Assembly: GCA_031287395.1 (NCBI GenBank)
Contig: JAITTA010000066.1
Location: 1-27,303, forward strand
Source of the DNA: Dysgonamonadaceae bacterium
GTDB lineage: Bacteria > Bacteroidota > Bacteroidia > Bacteroidales > Azobacteroidaceae
Length of the DNA stretch: 27,303 nucleotides
Direction of reading: 5' to 3'
Shown: positions 14,889 through 24,611 of the stretch, one piece after another
How positions within the stretch are numbered: the first letter of the stretch is position 1
How the letters are laid out: every line of letters starts with the position of its first letter
Program-made: the position numbers and the translations under genes
Notes under the pieces: generated by a model
Database searches by the model: none
Told to the model about the DNA's origin: nothing
What the model saw: the letters and a program-made list of their open reading frames with translations, nothing else

Positions 14889-16076
14889 ATGATGACAAAT
14901 GCTTTCTTGATATCCCAACTAATGGCCCGTTATTTATGCCGGGATCTTAGCGTCGACGAAGAGAAGGTACTTATGGAATGGGTGGAAGCCTCTCCCGGCA
15001 ATAAAGATTTATTCCACAAAATAGTTGACAATAGCAACTGGAAACGCTATGTAGAACAAGCGTCCTGTTTTGATCTGGATAAAGCGAAACGGGAAATGAA
15101 AGCCCGTATAGTGCATGAAAGACGAAAAATGATCTGGCGAAAGATATACCAATCGGCAGCTATTTTGTTTATACCTGCATTAATCGCTTCACTTGTAGTT
15201 TATTATGTCTCCGATAGAGAAGTACTAGCTCCCGCTATCACTCCGGTAGCAGTGATGCCTAAAATTCAACCGGTATTACCTGGTGATCAAAAAGCCCGGC
15301 TGCAATTGTCGACAGGCGCCGTTGTCGATTTGGGACAAGAAAATAATTCAGAACTGGAAGAAGATGGTACGGATATCCTGATTGCAGATAATAGGGTAAA
15401 GTATCAGGAATCTATTCACAAAGAAAATAATACCCTATTATATAATACTCTTGTAGTTCCCCAAGGTGGAGAATATTCTCTGGAGCTTAGCGACGGAACA
15501 GTGGTGTATCTCAATGCCATGAGTTCATTGAAATTTCCGGTACAATTCCCGGAAGATAAGCGCATCGTCGAGTTAGAAGGCGAAGCGTTCTTCGATGTAC
15601 AAAAAAACGGTACTCCATTTATTGTAAAGACACCCCGTACACAGATAGAAGTTTTGGGAACGACTTTCAATATTTGTGCCTATAATGGGGAAAGTACCTA
15701 CGCGACATTAGTCAAAGGGACCATACGGATTTCCACAAAGAATGAAAGCATGCTTCTTAAACCATCACAACAAGCTGTAATTCAACAAAATAGTGAAAAA
15801 ATTGCTATACACCAGGTAGATGTCGATTTTTATTCTTCCTGGCATAAAGGAAAAATCTATTTCCGTGACACACGACTGGAAGATATTATGAACGCTCTTT
15901 CACGTTGGTATAATATCCAAGTAAGCTATGGAGACGAAGAAGTCGCAAATCTACGTTTTGGATGCTATGTGAATCGACGTAAAGAGATAGCTCCGTTCCT
16001 CAATCATCTGAAGAGTACGGGTAAGGTTCGCGTTGTACAAAGAGGAAATAAGATATATTTTTATTCAATTAATTAA
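14889..16076 (+). CDS. FecR-type anti-sigma factor
   Basis: The product has 395 aa. The N-terminal cytoplasmic anti-sigma part (about 1-88) binds the ECF sigma factor. A single membrane helix is at about 89-107 (AAILFIPALIASLVVYY). The periplasmic FecR domain (about 190-295) has VVPQGGEYSLELSDGTVVYL, EGEAFFDVQKNGTPFIVKT and VLGTTFNICAY. A C-terminal DUF4974-like domain (about 320-393) begins FRDTRLEDIMNALSRWYNI; it should contact the STN domain of the cognate SusC. The start is ATG ATG at 14889; the second Met is equally possible. The stop is only 18 nt before the SusC start, so there is little space for a separate SusC promoter between them. Confidence 0.93.
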   Translation: MMTNAFLISQLMARYLCRDLSVDEEKVLMEWVEASPGNKDLFHKIVDNSNWKRYVEQASCFDLDKAKREMKARIVHERRKMIWRKIYQSAAILFIPALIASLVVYYVSDREVLAPAITPVAVMPKIQPVLPGDQKARLQLSTGAVVDLGQENNSELEEDGTDILIADNRVKYQESIHKENNTLLYNTLVVPQGGEYSLELSDGTVVYLNAMSSLKFPVQFPEDKRIVELEGEAFFDVQKNGTPFIVKTPRTQIEVLGTTFNICAYNGESTYATLVKGTIRISTKNESMLLKPSQQAVIQQNSEKIAIHQVDVDFYSSWHKGKIYFRDTRLEDIMNALSRWYNIQVSYGDEEVANLRFGCYVNRRKEIAPFLNHLKSTGKVRVVQRGNKIYFYSIN

Positions 16077-16094
16077 TCTAAAATTTGTTAATCT

Positions 16095-19000
16095 ATGGGA
16101 GTGAAATGTAATTCTTTGAACGTAAGTCGGAAAGTTGGAATACTTTCCTTTATGTTGTTCTTTCTCTTAAACTGGGGATTGATACAAGCTAAAGATTTGT
16201 CGGCACAAACCGTTACAGCTATTTTTCGAAACACCACGCTGAACGAAATAATCTGGGAACTGAAAAAACAGACAGACTTTACATTTGTCTATAACACGAA
16301 TGATATACAAAAAATTAAAATTAAATACCTCGAATTCAACAATAAACCGGTAAAGGCCGTATTGGATGCCTGTTTGGAAAATACGGATCTGACCTATCAA
16401 ATATCCGACGACGCTATTATCATCCGGAAAACGGCAAAAGCGCCGGATCAAACCTATACCATTGAAGGTAAAGTAGTGTCCGAAACAGGAGAATCGGCTA
16501 TCGGGGCAAGTATCACTGTGAAAGAGACGAAGAAAGGAACCATAACCAATGAAAACGGAAGTTTTGTTCTGCAAGTAGATCGTCCCGCAGTAACCCTTCA
16601 AATTACTTATGTAGGTTATGAACAACAAGAGGTCAAGGTAAATGTATCTTCCGGTCCGGTAACGATTATCTTGAAGGTGGAAAATGCCGCTTTGGATGAA
16701 GTGGTGGTCGTAGGATACGGTACCCAGAAAAAATTGACATTGACCGGTTCGACTACAAGCGTATCGGGAGCAAGCCTTCAACAAAACTCTTCGGTCAACT
16801 TGTCGCAAGGTTTGGCAGGTCGTTTATCCGGTGTGATTGTAAATAATCGCAGCGGTGAGCCGGGGAATGATGACGCCATCATGTTTATCCGCGGACGGAG
16901 TACCCTGGGTGATAACTCTCCATTGATTATCATTGACGGGGTTGCAGGTCGCGAAGATGAGTTCAGTCGACTTACCGGGGATGAAATAGAAAGCGTTACG
17001 GTGTTGAAAGATGCATCAGCCGCTATCTATGGTTCACGTTCGGCCAATGGCGTTATCTTGGTAACTACCAAAAGAGGAGCCAAAAACAGCGCCCCTAAAA
17101 TTGAGTTTACTTATGACCTGGGACTCCAGCAACCGACACGTATGGTGAAGATGTCAGATGCCGTACTTTATGCAACGGCTTACAATGCTGCGCTCGCCAT
17201 TGATAAAGATTCTCCCAAATATTCTGATGAAGAAATACAGAAATACCGGGATGGTTCGGATCTGATTAATTACCCGAATACGGATTGGTTTGACGAAATG
17301 ATTAAAAACCTTTCTGCACAGCACAAGTATGGAGTTTCTGTCCGTGGCGGTACCGACAGGATTGCCTATTTCCTTGCTATAAACGGGCAATATCAGGACG
17401 GTATTTATCACAAGAGCGCTACAAATTATAAACAATACGGCATACGCACTAACATCGACTTCAATGTTACCAATCGCTTTAAAGTCGGAGCTGATTTGTC
17501 CGCCCGTCAACAGCATAAGAACTATTCCGCTTTTCCGAGCGACGAATATGGAATCTTCTATATTACTACCCGTTCGAGACCGACAGCAGGCGCCTATTAC
17601 CCTAACGGAATGTTGAGAGGAGGCACTAACCCGGCCATCATGGTACAAGATAAAACAGGATACGACCGGAATAAAATCAGTACGATTAATGCCGCTTTAA
17701 GTGCAAACTTGGATTTAGGCGCATTAATAGAGGGCTTATCTGTCGAAGGACGCCTGGCTTATGATATTGTTTCCCGGTTCCGCAAAAACTGGCAACAACC
17801 CTGGACTTATTATTCTTATGACCAGGTATCAGAGCAATATGACGCGCATACCTCTTCTTATTGGCCTACGGCATCTTTAAGGGAATATTATTATGGATGG
17901 AATACGCTCACCTTGAATGCCATCGCCAATTATGACCGGACTTTTGCCGGGGCACATAGGGTTGGCGCCATGGTCGGGGTGGAGCAGAGCAGTTATCGTT
18001 ACGATACATTCAATGCTTCCAGAAGCAAATACAGTTCCGATGCAATAGACGAATTGTTTGCCGGTGACGCCGATAAGAACTTTTTTGGAAACGACGGTTC
18101 TGCGAAAGAAACTGCAAGACGAAGTTTCTTCGGAAGAATCAATTACGATTACAAAAGCAAATATATGGTCTCTTTCATTGCCCGTTATGATGGTTCCGAA
18201 AACTTCCCGAAAGAACACCGGTGGGGATTCTTCCCGGGCGTTTCTGCAGGTTGGCGTCTCTCGGAAGAAAATTTCATAAAAGATGACTTCGATTGGCTTA
18301 CCAATCTGAAGCTTCGCGCATCTTATGGCGAACAGGGGAATGACAACATTAATCCGTTCCAGTATTTGGTTACTTACCAATATTCAACTTCCACACAATA
18401 CAAAGAGCAGATGGGAGGAAGCGACGTCAGTATTGTAATTCCCGGAACAATACCTAATCCGGATGTTACCTGGGAGGTTGCCAAAACATGGAACGCAGGT
18501 TTGGACGGAGATATAAAGAACGGACTTTTTTCATGGGAAGTAGAATGGTTCAAAACAAGACGCTCCAACATCCTTTGTACCAGGAATGCTTCCGTCCCCT
18601 ATTACTCAGGATTGGATAAACTGCCCGACGAAAATATCGGGATTGTAGACAATACCGGCTTTGAGTTGCAGCTATCTCATTCAAAACGAGTAAATAATGA
18701 TTTTAAATATAACCTTAAGGGAAACTTCCTGTACGCAAAAAATACCATAAAATACATGGACGAAACACCTTGGGGCGAAGGATATGATTACATGAGACTG
18801 GAAGGGCATCCTATGGGATCTCAACTGTATTACCAGGTGTTAGGCGTCAATAAAACGGAGGACGATCTGAAGAATTATCCTCAGATGGCCGGCGCTACCC
18901 TGGGCGATTTTATATATGCAGACCTGGATGGAGACAAGGTGATTACCAATAAAGACCGTAAACGCTGTGATCTGACTCCTATTCCGCAAATTGTTTTTGG

Positions 19001-19448
19001 AACAACAATAAATATGGAATGGAAAAACTTTGATTTGATGATATTACTTCAAGGACAGGCTCGTGCCAGATTCTATTATGCTCCGTTGTGTGATCCTCGA
19101 TCCAGCAATCTGGATGAAAATGCGGCGGAAAAAGCCTGGACATTGACGAATACAAGCTCCGATTATCCGAGAATAGGTTCGACGGTCAGTAATGGCAGCG
19201 TTTACAGAAATTCGTTCTATTATAAAAATGCTGCTTTCCTGCGTTTCAAGAATTTAGAAATCGGTTATACTTTACCGAAAGCTCTTTTGGAAAAGCTCGG
19301 CATAACGAATACAAGAATTTATATCGGCGGTTATAATCTCTTTACGATTGACGGATTGAAATTTGTAGACCCGGAAAACAGCGATGAAGAGGTACAGACT
19401 TATCCGCAACTCCGAGTATTTAATGCCGGATTTAAATTAACATTTTAA
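16095..19448 (+). CDS. SusC-like TonB-dependent receptor with N-terminal STN signalling domain
   Basis: This 1117-aa outer-membrane transporter has a signal peptide ending near residue 38 (LIQAKDLSAQ). A secretin/TonB N-terminal (STN) domain follows (about 39-112, with TLNEIIWELKKQTDFTFVY). A carboxypeptidase-D-like domain spans about 121-195. The TonB-box-like DEVVVVGYG (201-209) leads into a plug with FIRGRSTLGDNSPLIIIDG and LKDASAAIYGSRSANGV. The barrel ends in FNAGFKLTF with a terminal Phe, as expected for assembly by Bam. With the SusD gene 12 nt downstream it should form the SusCD oligosaccharide importer. The STN domain marks it as the signal input for the sigma/anti-sigma pair upstream. 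The ligand is unknown; downstream enzymes point to HexNAc-containing glycans or glycoconjugates. Confidence 0.96.
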   Translation: MGVKCNSLNVSRKVGILSFMLFFLLNWGLIQAKDLSAQTVTAIFRNTTLNEIIWELKKQTDFTFVYNTNDIQKIKIKYLEFNNKPVKAVLDACLENTDLTYQISDDAIIIRKTAKAPDQTYTIEGKVVSETGESAIGASITVKETKKGTITNENGSFVLQVDRPAVTLQITYVGYEQQEVKVNVSSGPVTIILKVENAALDEVVVVGYGTQKKLTLTGSTTSVSGASLQQNSSVNLSQGLAGRLSGVIVNNRSGEPGNDDAIMFIRGRSTLGDNSPLIIIDGVAGREDEFSRLTGDEIESVTVLKDASAAIYGSRSANGVILVTTKRGAKNSAPKIEFTYDLGLQQPTRMVKMSDAVLYATAYNAALAIDKDSPKYSDEEIQKYRDGSDLINYPNTDWFDEMIKNLSAQHKYGVSVRGGTDRIAYFLAINGQYQDGIYHKSATNYKQYGIRTNIDFNVTNRFKVGADLSARQQHKNYSAFPSDEYGIFYITTRSRPTAGAYYPNGMLRGGTNPAIMVQDKTGYDRNKISTINAALSANLDLGALIEGLSVEGRLAYDIVSRFRKNWQQPWTYYSYDQVSEQYDAHTSSYWPTASLREYYYGWNTLTLNAIANYDRTFAGAHRVGAMVGVEQSSYRYDTFNASRSKYSSDAIDELFAGDADKNFFGNDGSAKETARRSFFGRINYDYKSKYMVSFIARYDGSENFPKEHRWGFFPGVSAGWRLSEENFIKDDFDWLTNLKLRASYGEQGNDNINPFQYLVTYQYSTSTQYKEQMGGSDVSIVIPGTIPNPDVTWEVAKTWNAGLDGDIKNGLFSWEVEWFKTRRSNILCTRNASVPYYSGLDKLPDENIGIVDNTGFELQLSHSKRVNNDFKYNLKGNFLYAKNTIKYMDETPWGEGYDYMRLEGHPMGSQLYYQVLGVNKTEDDLKNYPQMAGATLGDFIYADLDGDKVITNKDRKRCDLTPIPQIVFGTTINMEWKNFDLMILLQGQARARFYYAPLCDPRSSNLDENAAEKAWTLTNTSSDYPRIGSTVSNGSVYRNSFYYKNAAFLRFKNLEIGYTLPKALLEKLGITNTRIYIGGYNLFTIDGLKFVDPENSDEEVQTYPQLRVFNAGFKLTF

Positions 19449-19460
19449 AAGCATCTAATC

Positions 19461-21281
19461 ATGAAATATATATTACCAATCATCGTATCGGCGGCATTCC
19501 TTTTTTCATGTTCCGATAGTTTCCTGGATAAAAAACCCTTGGATAAATTGTCCGAAAAAGATGTTTATTCAAATGAAGCTTTGTTGGAAGCGTATGTGAA
19601 CAGTTTTTATACCGTTCTTCCCGATCCGTTTACGGAAGGGAATATTGCCTGTATCACCGACGAAGCTTTTTTTAGATACGGAGGAACTTCTACCGGTTAT
19701 ATTACACGCGGTTTGATGACCCCGGACAATGTGATGTATATAAAAGAAGGCGGTTCTGCGCACAATACCCGTACGACATTCCTGAATATATGGAACAGTA
19801 CCTATTCTTATATCCGTAATATGAATGAGTTTCTGTCAAAAATAGACGATTTGACGGTCTTGTCCGAAGTTAAGAAAAATCAATTGAAAGGCGAAACGCT
19901 CTTTTTGCGTGCATGGGCTTATACCAATTTAGTCCAACGATATGGCGGCGTACCTCTGATTACTAAATTATACGGCATACAGGATAACTTTGGTATTAAG
20001 AGGGATTCTTTTGATGATTGTATTGATTTTATTCTTTCAGACCTGGATGAGGCGAAAGATTTGCTTCCGGACAAAGCCAACGATTTGGGACGAATCGGCA
20101 GAGATGCTTGTCTTGCCCTGGAGTCTCGCATCACTCTGATTGCTGCAAGTCCGCTCTTCAATGATCCCTCCTCCCCGACCGGTGGAATTACCAAAGGAAC
20201 TTATAACGCTAATAAATGGATTCGTGCGCTAAATGCAGCCAAAGCAATTGTGGACAGAGCTGATCAGAGCGGTGCGTATTCATTGGGGACTTATGATGAA
20301 TACTGGACGAATGTCAATTGCAAAGAAGTGATCTGGGGTAAATTCTTTTCGACCACATCCGGTAGTAAGGCGCAATTATACTATGCTCCCGAATATTTTA
20401 ACGGATGGACGAGTTGTGAACCTTGCGAAGCTTTGATAATGGACTATGAGATGGCAGCGACCGGCATGAAATTCTTTGAGGCAGGTTCCGGATATAATCC
20501 GGCTCAACCATGGGCAGGAAGAGATCCCCGTTTCTATAAGACCATTATTTATCCGGATTGTATCTTCCGCGATTCGGTCTACAATAATCATATTTATTAC
20601 AATGAGACCGGTTCAACGGTATTGAAACGTGGACGATTCTGGAGGAATGAGTCGGACGATACCGGATATAATTTAAAGAAATGGCATAGAACAAACGCTA
20701 CGATCAGTGAAAATGAGAATACTACAATCATGTTCCCTTGGTTCCGTCTGGCAGAATTTTACCTGAACTATGCGGAAGCGGCTTACATGACAGGCGATGA
20801 AGATATTTGCCGCACCTATATTAATAAAGTACGCAGCCGCCCGGACGTGATGATGCCGGAAGTAAGGGATGCCGGCAAAGCCTTGTTCGATCGTTTGGTG
20901 AATGAACGCCGTATTGAGTTGGCATTTGAACCCTTCCGCTACTTCGACCTCAGACGCTGGAAGTTGGCTCCATTCTACGAAAATATTCCGATGATGGGTA
21001 TTGGTGTTCTTGAATTTCCCGACGGTACCATCAAGTACAGAGTGGTGGAAGTAGCCAATGATAATGCTAAAGAATCATATGGAAGTACCTGGAAATACAA
21101 TAGTGAATATACCTATACTTATAATTGGAAAGGAACTGCTTATAAAATAGACTTTGGCAGTTGCAAAAGTATGATGGGAATTCAGAAAGCTTTCTCAGAC
21201 AAAGATTATCTGATGCCCATTCCAAGAAATGAGATCACCAAAAGTGAAGGAAGTATTGAACAAAACCCTTATTACCAATAA
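19461..21281 (+). CDS. SusD/RagB-family surface glycan-binding lipoprotein
   Basis: The product has 606 aa. The lipoprotein signal is MKYILPIIVSAAFLFSC with the lipidated Cys at 17, followed by SDSFLDKKPLDKLSEKDVY, the classic SusD start. The TPR-like core has KGETLFLRAWAYTNLVQRYG, VPLITK and DDCIDFILSDLDEAKDLLP. The C-terminal part has FRLAEFYLNYAEAAY, NKVRSRPDV and VNERRIELAFEPFRYFDLRRW, then ends IPRNEITKSEGSIEQNPYYQ. It acts as the lid of the SusC barrel and binds the target glycan at the cell surface. Length is somewhat above the usual 500-550 aa. The next gene is separated by 84 nt containing a strong hairpin, a wider gap than elsewhere in the operon. Confidence 0.95.
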   Translation: MKYILPIIVSAAFLFSCSDSFLDKKPLDKLSEKDVYSNEALLEAYVNSFYTVLPDPFTEGNIACITDEAFFRYGGTSTGYITRGLMTPDNVMYIKEGGSAHNTRTTFLNIWNSTYSYIRNMNEFLSKIDDLTVLSEVKKNQLKGETLFLRAWAYTNLVQRYGGVPLITKLYGIQDNFGIKRDSFDDCIDFILSDLDEAKDLLPDKANDLGRIGRDACLALESRITLIAASPLFNDPSSPTGGITKGTYNANKWIRALNAAKAIVDRADQSGAYSLGTYDEYWTNVNCKEVIWGKFFSTTSGSKAQLYYAPEYFNGWTSCEPCEALIMDYEMAATGMKFFEAGSGYNPAQPWAGRDPRFYKTIIYPDCIFRDSVYNNHIYYNETGSTVLKRGRFWRNESDDTGYNLKKWHRTNATISENENTTIMFPWFRLAEFYLNYAEAAYMTGDEDICRTYINKVRSRPDVMMPEVRDAGKALFDRLVNERRIELAFEPFRYFDLRRWKLAPFYENIPMMGIGVLEFPDGTIKYRVVEVANDNAKESYGSTWKYNSEYTYTYNWKGTAYKIDFGSCKSMMGIQKAFSDKDYLMPIPRNEITKSEGSIEQNPYYQ

Positions 21282-21304
21282 ATTATATAATATTTGATCA
21301 TATG

Positions 21305-21339
21305 ATACATCGGGAGTCCCATACCGACTTCCGGTGTAT
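21305..21339 (+). terminator. Intergenic hairpin between the SusD and ceramidase-like genes (attenuator or processing site)
   Basis: A 14-bp stem (21305-21318 with 21326-21339, two G-T wobbles) closes a 7-nt loop. It is not followed by a T-run, so it is unlikely to stop transcription fully. It may protect the susCD transcript 3' end or lower expression of the downstream enzymes. Confidence 0.5.
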
Positions 21340-21365
21340 TGAAAACGTATTAACTGGTGTACCTT

Positions 21366-22718
21366 ATGACTTCTAACATTAAATTCCTATATTTAACAGC
21401 ATTTCTTCTTGTAATGTTTGTAACGGCTTGTTCGGCCTCAGCGCCGTTGAAATGCCACTATCGTGTGACGGATATAACTCCAAAAGATAGCGTTGTTCTG
21501 GCAGGATTCGCTGCCCGTAAAGGACTTTCTACCACCATTCATTACCCTTTGAAGACTCATTGCCTGGTCCTAAAAAATCCTGCTGAAAAAATTTGTATCA
21601 TTACAAACGATCTGATGGAAATTTCCATAGAACTGGCCGATAAAATAAAGAAAGAAATTTCACAAAAAAGCGGGATTCCCTATGATCGTGTGTTTATTCA
21701 TTGCACTCATACGCACTCGGCACCCCGTACCGGAGGCGAGTGTTCGGTTCCGGGAAAACCCAACTGGAATTATCGCAATGCTACGATAAAAACGATTGTG
21801 AACAATGCTGTCACCGCAATATTAGCGGACGAACGGGTGTATCAACCTTTTTCTTTGGAAATAGCAAAGAGCGGGTGCAACATGAATACAAACCGTTGCG
21901 AAAAAAACGGTCCGTGCGACCGTGACGTGTATGCTTTAAAGTTCATTGATAAGAAGGGCCGACCGATCGTTGCTTTGTTAAACTATAGTTGTCATCCCGT
22001 CAGCCTGGATTATCGCAGTCTGGTTGTTTCTGCCGATTTTCCGGGAGTGACCTGTAATTTGCTGTCTGAAGAGTGGAAGTGTCCTGTCTTTTATTTTACC
22101 GGCGCCAGTGGGAATATAAATCCTGCAGGCGGTCTGAAAGCGGATACGGCTTATACTGAAATGAAAGGTCGTATGCTGGCTGAATCCATTAAAAATGCTC
22201 CATTTGAGAAATTGTCTCAAACAAATGTACTGAAAACAGTCAATAAAGAAATTCACCTGCCTTATCAGATTGACAGCATTACCGCAGATGCCGTGAAGGC
22301 ACATGTAGAACAGATAATCCGGTGGAAAGGGGTTTCCGGTACATGGGTAAATGATGTGTATCGATGGCAGGAAAGAACATTAGAGAAACTGTCGAATAAA
22401 GAAGTGAAAAATTATTTACCATTTCAAATAGCAGCGGTTAATGTAGGCGGGGTAATCTTATTCTTTACTCAAGGGGAACCGTTTTGCGAGTACCAGCAGT
22501 TTTTAAGGAAGACTGCTCCCGGCCGGAATATTCTCTTTATCGCTTATACCAACGGACAAAATTCTTATTTGCCAAGCAGGCATGCTTATGGCGCCGACGG
22601 ATATGATTACGAAACCAAACAAATGCATGTGTATATTGACGCTCCATTCCCCCTGTCCGACAAAATGCCGGATATATATGAAACAGCAATGAAAAATATG
22701 ATAGAAGCACTTAAATAA
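21366..22718 (+). CDS. Neutral/alkaline ceramidase-like lipoprotein (zinc amidase family)
   Basis: The product has 450 aa from the ATG at 21366; a GTG at 21357 in the same frame is less likely. The lipoprotein signal has lipobox VTAC with Cys at 22. The catalytic set of neutral ceramidases is visible: HTHSAP (His115 and His117), NYSCHPV (His210), the Ser in TGASGNINP (Ser248), TQGEPF (Glu371) and NSYLPS (Tyr401). The family hydrolyses the N-acyl amide of ceramide. It is shorter than secreted neutral ceramidases such as that of Pseudomonas (about 650-700 aa) and lacks their C-terminal Ig-like domain. A Cys-rich insertion (GCNMNTNRCEKNGPCDRD) is present. Placement after susCD and 5 nt before a GH20 gene suggests an exported enzyme acting on glycosphingolipid or another N-acylated substrate. 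Specificity is not proven. Confidence 0.85.
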   Translation: MTSNIKFLYLTAFLLVMFVTACSASAPLKCHYRVTDITPKDSVVLAGFAARKGLSTTIHYPLKTHCLVLKNPAEKICIITNDLMEISIELADKIKKEISQKSGIPYDRVFIHCTHTHSAPRTGGECSVPGKPNWNYRNATIKTIVNNAVTAILADERVYQPFSLEIAKSGCNMNTNRCEKNGPCDRDVYALKFIDKKGRPIVALLNYSCHPVSLDYRSLVVSADFPGVTCNLLSEEWKCPVFYFTGASGNINPAGGLKADTAYTEMKGRMLAESIKNAPFEKLSQTNVLKTVNKEIHLPYQIDSITADAVKAHVEQIIRWKGVSGTWVNDVYRWQERTLEKLSNKEVKNYLPFQIAAVNVGGVILFFTQGEPFCEYQQFLRKTAPGRNILFIAYTNGQNSYLPSRHAYGADGYDYETKQMHVYIDAPFPLSDKMPDIYETAMKNMIEALK

Positions 22719-22723
22719 AATAG

Positions 22724-24580
22724 ATGATATACCTGATGAAAAATAGACAAATATTCGTCGTGTGGCTAGTTGTCGCGCTGACGCAGTGTACCGTAGTAAA
22801 TGCACAAAGATATGGTATCATTCCCCAACCGCAATCAGTAGTGGAGAAGGAAGGGGAATTTCGCATCGATGGAAAGACCGTTTTTTTGGTATCTGCCGGG
22901 GATTCTTCTTTTGTAGAGATTGCAGAAAACTTTGCAGCGCAGATAAAAGCCGTTTCCGGAATGAAAATCCGGGTCAAAGACGGAGAAGACAAACAGATCT
23001 CAAAAACGGTTGTTTTTGCAAAAAAGAACGGTATGGGACAAGAGGAATATACCTTACAGGTCGATCCTCAAAAAATAATCATCAGCGCCTCCTACCCTAA
23101 CGGTCTGTTTTATGGCGTACAAACCATTTGTCAATTGTTACCTTCCGAAATTTACGGAACAAAACAGGCAACAGGGATCAAATGGGTTGTTCCCTGTTGT
23201 GAAATCAAGGACGCTCCAAAGTTCTCCTACCGGGGCATGATGCTGGATGTAGGTCGTTATTTTATGCCGAAAGAGTTTATAATGAAGTTTATAGACTTAT
23301 TGGCCATGCATAAGCAGAATGTTTTTCATTGGCATTTGACCGAAGACCAAGGGTGGCGTGTCGAAATAAAGAAATACCCCAAACTGACCGAGGTGGGTGC
23401 ATGGCGTAAAGAAACTACCGGATATCAAGGTGCCGCAGGCGATGGAAAACCTCATGGCGGATTTTATACTCAGGAGGATATCCGGGAAGTGGTGGAGTAC
23501 GCACGACAAAGATATGTGACGATTATTCCGGAAATAGAACTGCCCGGACATTCGTCGGCTGCAATTGCCGCTTATCCCGAACTCTCTTGTTTTCCGGAAC
23601 GCAAATACGAAGTACCGACCGGCTGGGGCATCAAAAAAGATGTTTTCTGTCCCAATGCCAAGACATTTACATTTCTGGAAGATGTCTTTACGGAGTTATT
23701 TGATTTGTTCCCTTCTCCCTATTATCATATCGGAGGTGATGAATGTCCGAAAGACCGCTGGAAAGAGAGCGCTTATTGTCAGGATCTGAAGAAAGTATTA
23801 GGAGCGCAAACCGAAGATGAGTTACAAATATTTTTTGTACAGCGGATGGATAAATTCCTTCGGGAAAAAGGCGGGAAAAAGGTGATTGGTTGGGATGAAA
23901 TATTGGACGGAGGAGCTGTTCCTTCTTCTATTGTGATGTCTTACCGGGGACATGCACCCGCTATAAAGGCTTTGAACAGGGATATGTATACGATTCTGAC
24001 GCCTAACCGTTGGTGTTACCTGGATTATTATCAGGAAGATCCGGAGAAGGAGGTCAAATCGCAAGGATTGTTCTTACCTCTGAAAAAAGTCTATGATTAT
24101 TATCCGATAAGTGATACCGTACCGGCGAATAAGCACAAATTCATATTGGGCATGCAGGGATGTATTTGGACGGAATTCATTCAAAACTCTCAACGCGTGG
24201 AATACATGGCGTTTCCTCGTACGATTGCTATGTCGGAAGTAGCCTGGTGCGATAAAAGCAATAAGAATTGGACCGGTTTTTGCGAACGGATGGTGAAAGA
24301 ATTCAAGAGACTGGACCAAAAGGAAGTGGGATACAGTAAAGCTTTCTATAATGTAGTCTTTAATTTCGACAGAACCGAGAAATTTCCTAAAGAACTGATC
24401 TTGTCATTGGATATGCCGGAGTCTGTTATTCGCTATACGACAGACGGAAGCGCTCCAACCGTTCAATCACAGGTCTATAAAGAATCTTTGACGGTAAAAG
24501 AAGGCGATTGCATCCGGGCGCAAGGATTTACGACGCAAGGTAAATCAATAGGAGTAGAAGTAAATAAAATATTCAAATAG
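22724..24580 (+). CDS. GH20 beta-N-acetylhexosaminidase, copy 1
   Basis: The product has 618 aa. A signal peptide ends at about VNA|QRYG; the Met at residue 5 (22736) may be the real start because it gives the usual basic N-terminus. A chitobiase-like N-terminal domain (about 30-160) is followed by the catalytic barrel. There the substrate-binding Arg170 lies in FSYRGMMLDV, with VFHWHLTEDQGWR, PEIELPGHSS and the catalytic pair D339-E340 in HIGGDECPK. The aromatic wall includes IWTE (481-484). A C-terminal chitobiase-type domain has VIRYTTDGSAPT. GH20 enzymes remove terminal GlcNAc or GalNAc by substrate-assisted catalysis. The usual MSWRG is MSYRG here (Tyr407). The absence of a lipobox suggests the periplasm. 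It starts 5 nt after the ceramidase-like gene. Confidence 0.94.
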   Translation: MIYLMKNRQIFVVWLVVALTQCTVVNAQRYGIIPQPQSVVEKEGEFRIDGKTVFLVSAGDSSFVEIAENFAAQIKAVSGMKIRVKDGEDKQISKTVVFAKKNGMGQEEYTLQVDPQKIIISASYPNGLFYGVQTICQLLPSEIYGTKQATGIKWVVPCCEIKDAPKFSYRGMMLDVGRYFMPKEFIMKFIDLLAMHKQNVFHWHLTEDQGWRVEIKKYPKLTEVGAWRKETTGYQGAAGDGKPHGGFYTQEDIREVVEYARQRYVTIIPEIELPGHSSAAIAAYPELSCFPERKYEVPTGWGIKKDVFCPNAKTFTFLEDVFTELFDLFPSPYYHIGGDECPKDRWKESAYCQDLKKVLGAQTEDELQIFFVQRMDKFLREKGGKKVIGWDEILDGGAVPSSIVMSYRGHAPAIKALNRDMYTILTPNRWCYLDYYQEDPEKEVKSQGLFLPLKKVYDYYPISDTVPANKHKFILGMQGCIWTEFIQNSQRVEYMAFPRTIAMSEVAWCDKSNKNWTGFCERMVKEFKRLDQKEVGYSKAFYNVVFNFDRTEKFPKELILSLDMPESVIRYTTDGSAPTVQSQVYKESLTVKEGDCIRAQGFTTQGKSIGVEVNKIFK

Positions 24581-24611
24581 GGGACAGATTCTAATCATTA
24601 AATACCAACTT

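Noticed and set aside
15416..18571. Several minus-strand open frames opposite the anti-sigma and SusC genes
   Set aside because: They are antisense to well-supported coding regions and lack start signals or recognisable motifs.
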